DNA from: Burkholderiaceae bacterium
GTDB taxonomy: Bacteria > Pseudomonadota > Gammaproteobacteria > Burkholderiales > Burkholderiaceae
Direction of reading: 5' to 3'
NCBI GenBank assembly: GCA_022701965.1
Contig: JAKONL010000469.1
Span: 1 to 17,520 of the forward strand
DNA length: 17,520 nucleotides
The position numbers and the translations under genes were made by a program. Shown piece after piece: positions 14,781 through 17,520 of this stretch (its first letter is position 1; each line of letters opens with the position of its first letter). Under the pieces are notes generated by a model that saw nothing but the letters and a program-made list of their open reading frames with translations, searched no databases and was not told the origin of the DNA.

Positions 14781-15098
14781 ATGCTCTACGACGTCCGCAC
14801 CTATACCTGCCGCCCCGGCACCATCAAACGCCATCTCGCGCTCTATGCCGAACACGGCTACGACGCGCAGCGCCGCCACCTCGGCGAACCGCTCGCCTAC
14901 CTCCAGACCGAGACCGGCGACGTCAACAGCTACACCCACATCTGGGTCTTCGCCGACGCGGCCGACCGGGCGGCCAGGCGGGCCGGCATGCAGCGCGACC
15001 CGGCCTGGACGAGCTATCTCGAGAAGAGCGCCGAGGCCGCCTACCTCGTCTCGCAGCAGACGCGGCTGATGGTGCCGACGCCGTTCTTCAAGCCCTGA
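14781..15098 (+). CDS. NIPSNAP family small protein
   Basis: A 105-residue protein with the NIPSNAP ferredoxin-like (dimeric alpha-beta barrel) pattern: start MLYDVRTYTCRPGTIKRHLALY, central SYTHIWVFADAADRAARRAGMQRDPAWTSYL, and end LMVPTPFFKP. The central HIW.F...A.R...R......W..YL motif is characteristic. Biochemical function is undefined in bacteria; members often sit next to Bug receptors or catabolic genes. ATG at 14781 gives the canonical start, though the ribosome site is weak, so translation may depend on the Bug gene 43 bp upstream. Its last 11 bases overlap the end of the convergent kinase gene, leaving no room for a terminator between them. Confidence 0.9.
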   Translation: MLYDVRTYTCRPGTIKRHLALYAEHGYDAQRRHLGEPLAYLQTETGDVNSYTHIWVFADAADRAARRAGMQRDPAWTSYLEKSAEAAYLVSQQTRLMVPTPFFKP

Positions 15099-16413
15099 GC
15101 GTGCCGCGCACGAGCCGCTCGAACACGTCGACGGCGCCCATCTGGCCGCCCTTGAGCATGATCTCGACGCCGTCGAGCGAAGGCCGGTCGCTGTGCAGCC
15201 GGCAGAGCGCGGCGCCCGGCGACAGGGCCGCCAGGTAGGACAGTCCCCAGGCATCGAGCGCCTGCACCGCATGGCTCGACGTGTCGCCGCCCGCCACGCC
15301 CAGGCGCGTCAGCGGCGTCGTATCGAGCACCCGCGCCAGCACGTCGCCGCCCGCACGGGCGAGCTCGCGGGCCGGCACGGGGGCGTCGGCCGCATCCGAG
15401 CCGGCCGCGCCCACCGTGCATCCCAGCACATGGGCGCCGGCCGACAGCCGCCCTGCCAGCAGGTCCGCCACCTCTTCCCCATAGCCAGCCTCGGTCGCCA
15501 GCCGTCGCGCGTCGAAGCGCAGGACCTCGAACGACGGCGACGCCGCCACCTGCCGCGCCGTCACCGGCGACAGGCTGCCGGCCCAGACCAGGACCGGGCC
15601 CTCGGCAGCCGCGACCGCCACCGCATCGACCGCGCAGGACGGCGGCGGCGCGAAGGCCTGGACGACGCTGCTCGGCCCGACGACCAGCTGCATCGCGCGG
15701 CCCGGGTCCGCCGCCGTGGCCATGCGCGCGCGCACGGCCTGCCCGATGGCCGCCAGGTGCGCGTTGTCGCCGACGTCGAACAGCACCGCGTCGACCGGCG
15801 CGGCAGACGACCCGAGCGCCGAGGCGAGCGCTTCCGACACCGCCTCCCCGCCCTTCGCATAGACCGTCCAGGCGACGGACCGGACGCTGTCCATGCCCTG
15901 CAGCGCGAAGTGCCGCCGCAGGTCGGCCTCGTGCATCGGCGTCACGGGATGCCGGCTCATCGTCGGATGGCGGTCGATGCGATGCACCTCCGCGCCGCTG
16001 CCGGCCGCGGCGAACAGGTTGCCGAACAGGCAGTAGCGCTCCAGGTCGGGCTGGCCGCCGACGATGGCGGTCCAGGATTCGGTGACGGCCGGGCGCAGCG
16101 CGTCGATCGCGACGCCGATGCTGCCGACCTCGGGCGCGCTGTCGAAGGTCGAGCAGGTCTTGTAGTGCAGCACGCGCGCGCCGGAGCGCGCGAACAGCGC
16201 GGCGACGGGCGCGAGCTCGCGGCGCATCTCCGCCGGCGCCATCGAGCGCGAGGCACCGGCGATGCCGATGCAGTCGAGCGGGCCGGCCGCGGCCAGCCGT
16301 TCGGCCGTGGGCACCTGCAGGAACAGCAGCGTGCGCAGGCCGGCGCGGGTGGCGGTGGCGAGCGTGTCGGTGGCGCCGGTGAAGTCGTCGCCGTAGAACA
16401 GGATCTCCGGCAC
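15088..16413 (-). CDS. oiaK: DUF1537 four-carbon acid-sugar kinase, probable 3-oxo-isoapionate kinase (OiaK-like)
   Basis: ATP-dependent kinase of the four-carbon acid-sugar kinase family, 441 residues. Sugar-binding N-terminal domain: DDFTGATD at 9-16, HYKTCSTFDSAPEVGSIG at 83-100, and RHPTMSRHPVTPMHEADLR at 148-166. Nucleotide-binding C-terminal domain: GGDTSS at 375-380 and KGGQMG at 421-426. The start is GTG at 16413, two bases after the TGA of the RuBisCO-like gene; no ATG is suitably placed, and the open frame further upstream is only a shadow of that gene. Family members include the tetronate kinases DtnK/OtnK and OiaK. Direct coupling to a RuBisCO-like protein favours OiaK, which phosphorylates 3-oxo-isoapionate in D-apionate catabolism; the symbol is tentative and context-based. 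It ends 11 bp inside the convergent NIPSNAP gene. Confidence 0.88.
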   Translation of the reverse strand: MPEILFYGDDFTGATDTLATATRAGLRTLLFLQVPTAERLAAAGPLDCIGIAGASRSMAPAEMRRELAPVAALFARSGARVLHYKTCSTFDSAPEVGSIGVAIDALRPAVTESWTAIVGGQPDLERYCLFGNLFAAAGSGAEVHRIDRHPTMSRHPVTPMHEADLRRHFALQGMDSVRSVAWTVYAKGGEAVSEALASALGSSAAPVDAVLFDVGDNAHLAAIGQAVRARMATAADPGRAMQLVVGPSSVVQAFAPPPSCAVDAVAVAAAEGPVLVWAGSLSPVTARQVAASPSFEVLRFDARRLATEAGYGEEVADLLAGRLSAGAHVLGCTVGAAGSDAADAPVPARELARAGGDVLARVLDTTPLTRLGVAGGDTSSHAVQALDAWGLSYLAALSPGAALCRLHSDRPSLDGVEIMLKGGQMGAVDVFERLVRGTLRA

Positions 16414-16415
16414 GT

Positions 16416-17519
16416 TCAGCCCTTGCCGAAGAAGGCCAGCGCTGCCGCGAGCTCCGGTGCGTCCGTCGCGGCCTGCGCCAGCGCGATGCCGTCCCGGGCC
16501 GCTGTCCAGGCCTGGCGGATGCTCGCCACGCCCGCGGCCGGGCCCATCGGATGGGCGAGGATGCCGCCGCCCGACATGAACAGCAGGTCGTCGCTGCCGA
16601 TCGCGTCCCAGGTCGCGCGCACCGTGCCGGCCCACTGGCCCGACGAGAAGGCCGGCATCACGCGGTCGTCCGCGCCGCCGAAGTCGCCCGGCGCTGCGTC
16701 GAAGGCCAGCGGCGTGTAGCAGTCCTGCGCGGATTCGATCACTTCCTCGTCCGGCTGCGAGAACTTGCCCTGCAGTCCGTGCACGTGCATGTGGTCGACG
16801 CCGGCCAATCGCCACAGCGCCTGGTAGGCCTGGAACGAGATGCCCAGCAGCGGATGCCGCGACAGCGCGCCGAAGCCGTTGCGGTGGCCGTGCAGCGCCA
16901 GCGGCGTGTGACGCCGCAGCGTCTGGACGCCCGAGTGGCCGCACCAGTTCAGGCTGGCCATCACGCAGGAGCCGCCCTCCTTCTCGACCAGGTCGGCGTG
17001 ACGGCGCATGGCGTCGGTCTCGTCGGTGATGTTGAAGGCGACCATCACGTGCTTGCCGGTCCTGTCGCGGTGCGCGCGCACGGCGGCCATCACCGCCGGC
17101 ACGCGCTCGGCCAGCGGCGCGTGGTCGGGGTCGGCGCAGACCTCGTCGTCCTTGATGAAGTCGACGCCGGCCGCGCAGAGCCGCCCGACCAGCTCGGCCG
17201 TCTCCTGCGCGGAGAAGCCGACGTTGGGCTTGATGATGGTGCCGACCAGCGCACCGCTCGCCACGCCCGTGAGGCGGCGCGTGCCGGCGATGCCGACCTT
17301 CGGCAGCTCGAAACGCGACCGGTACGCCGCGGGGATCCGCAGCGATTCGAGCCGCAGGCCGGTGGCCTCGCCCAGGTCGTAGAGATTGCCGGCGACAGTC
17401 GCGGCCAGCGTCGGCAGGTTGGCGCCGATGTTGGCGACCGGGAACGAGATCTCCACGCGCGCGCGCCGCCACGGACCGGGCGTGCCGTTGCGCTCCAGCA
17501 GCGCGTTGGGCAGGCTCGG
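16416..17519 (-). CDS. RuBisCO-like protein (form IV type), probable 3-oxo-isoapionate-4-phosphate decarboxylase or transcarboxylase/hydrolase; 5' end missing
   Basis: C-terminal barrel domain of a RuBisCO-like enzyme. The frame is open to the right edge (PSLPNALLERNG...), so the start lies outside; about 367 residues are visible. Taking the codon at 17456 as 1: GTIIKPNVG at 72-80 (catalytic Lys76; Asn78 where RuBisCO has its second Lys); DFIKDDE at 99-105 (the carbamylated Lys and metal Asp/Glu); LHGHRNG at 188-194; Lys231 in the loop-6 position (GLQGKF); and SGGGILAHPMG at 295-305, the phosphate-binding region. Metal and phosphate sites are thus kept. RuBisCO-like proteins paired with a DUF1537 kinase act on 3-oxo-isoapionate 4-phosphate in D-apionate breakdown (OiaX decarboxylates, OiaT is a transcarboxylase/hydrolase); which one this is cannot be read here. 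The TGA is two bases before the kinase GTG. Confidence 0.9.
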   Translation of the reverse strand, partial: PSLPNALLERNGTPGPWRRARVEISFPVANIGANLPTLAATVAGNLYDLGEATGLRLESLRIPAAYRSRFELPKVGIAGTRRLTGVASGALVGTIIKPNVGFSAQETAELVGRLCAAGVDFIKDDEVCADPDHAPLAERVPAVMAAVRAHRDRTGKHVMVAFNITDETDAMRRHADLVEKEGGSCVMASLNWCGHSGVQTLRRHTPLALHGHRNGFGALSRHPLLGISFQAYQALWRLAGVDHMHVHGLQGKFSQPDEEVIESAQDCYTPLAFDAAPGDFGGADDRVMPAFSSGQWAGTVRATWDAIGSDDLLFMSGGGILAHPMGPAAGVASIRQAWTAARDGIALAQAATDAPELAAALAFFGKG

Positions 17520-17520
17520 C

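Noticed and set aside
15193..16719. Long plus-strand open frame across the kinase and RuBisCO-like genes
   Set aside because: It crosses the boundary of two well-supported minus-strand genes and encodes Arg-rich sequence without domains.
16414..17472. Upstream extension of the kinase frame, suggesting a 794-residue fusion protein
   Set aside because: The extension lies wholly within the RuBisCO-like gene in another frame and is low-complexity; the kinase domain begins right at GTG 16413.
1..17520. tRNA, rRNA, CRISPR array, insertion sequence or phage attachment site
   Set aside because: I looked for cloverleaf-like blocks, regularly spaced repeats, transposase motifs and terminal inverted repeats and saw none; the window reads as ordinary metabolic and transport genes.

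Overview
The window is GC-rich DNA (about 70% by eye, strong G/C bias at third codon positions) from a proteobacterium, most likely a betaproteobacterium of the Burkholderiales (Comamonadaceae such as Variovorax are the nearest impression; this is inference). Supporting signs are a Bug-type tripartite-tricarboxylate-transporter receptor, a split XdhA/XdhB xanthine dehydrogenase and a BMP-type ABC importer in one neighbourhood. I see no rRNA, tRNA, IS element, phage gene or CRISPR, and no convincing rho-independent terminator. Genes are tightly packed; the longest non-coding stretch is the 156-bp divergent region at 12560-12715, so no gene-free stretch reaches 300 bases.

Layout. (1) 1-2585, plus strand: the 3' part of a SulP anion transporter, a PAP2-type lipid phosphatase whose 3' end is not resolved (its frame runs on through the next gene), and a small multi-pass membrane protein. 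(2) 2601-12559, minus strand, transcribed right to left: xdhA, xdhB, a LysR regulator, then a four-gene ABC importer (fused double ATPase, two permeases, BMP lipoprotein receptor). This reads as a purine module: import a purine or nucleoside, then oxidise hypoxanthine/xanthine to urate. The usual third gene, xdhC, is absent. Sigma-54-like -24/-12 elements lie upstream of both xdhA and the ABC ATPase gene, which would fit nitrogen-controlled purine use. (3) 12716-15098, plus strand: an AraC regulator divergent from xdhA, a Bug-family periplasmic receptor and a NIPSNAP-family small protein. (4) 15088-17520, minus strand: a DUF1537 acid-sugar kinase preceded by a RuBisCO-like protein running off the right edge. 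This pair matches the kinase and RuBisCO-like enzyme of D-apionate catabolism (OiaK with OiaX or OiaT), so the right end is probably part of a branched acid-sugar pathway, perhaps served by the neighbouring Bug receptor.

The items most worth following are the RuBisCO-like/kinase pair, the paired sigma-54-like sites in the purine module, the apparent frameshift joining the PAP2 gene to its neighbour, and the dyad in the xdhA-araC control region.
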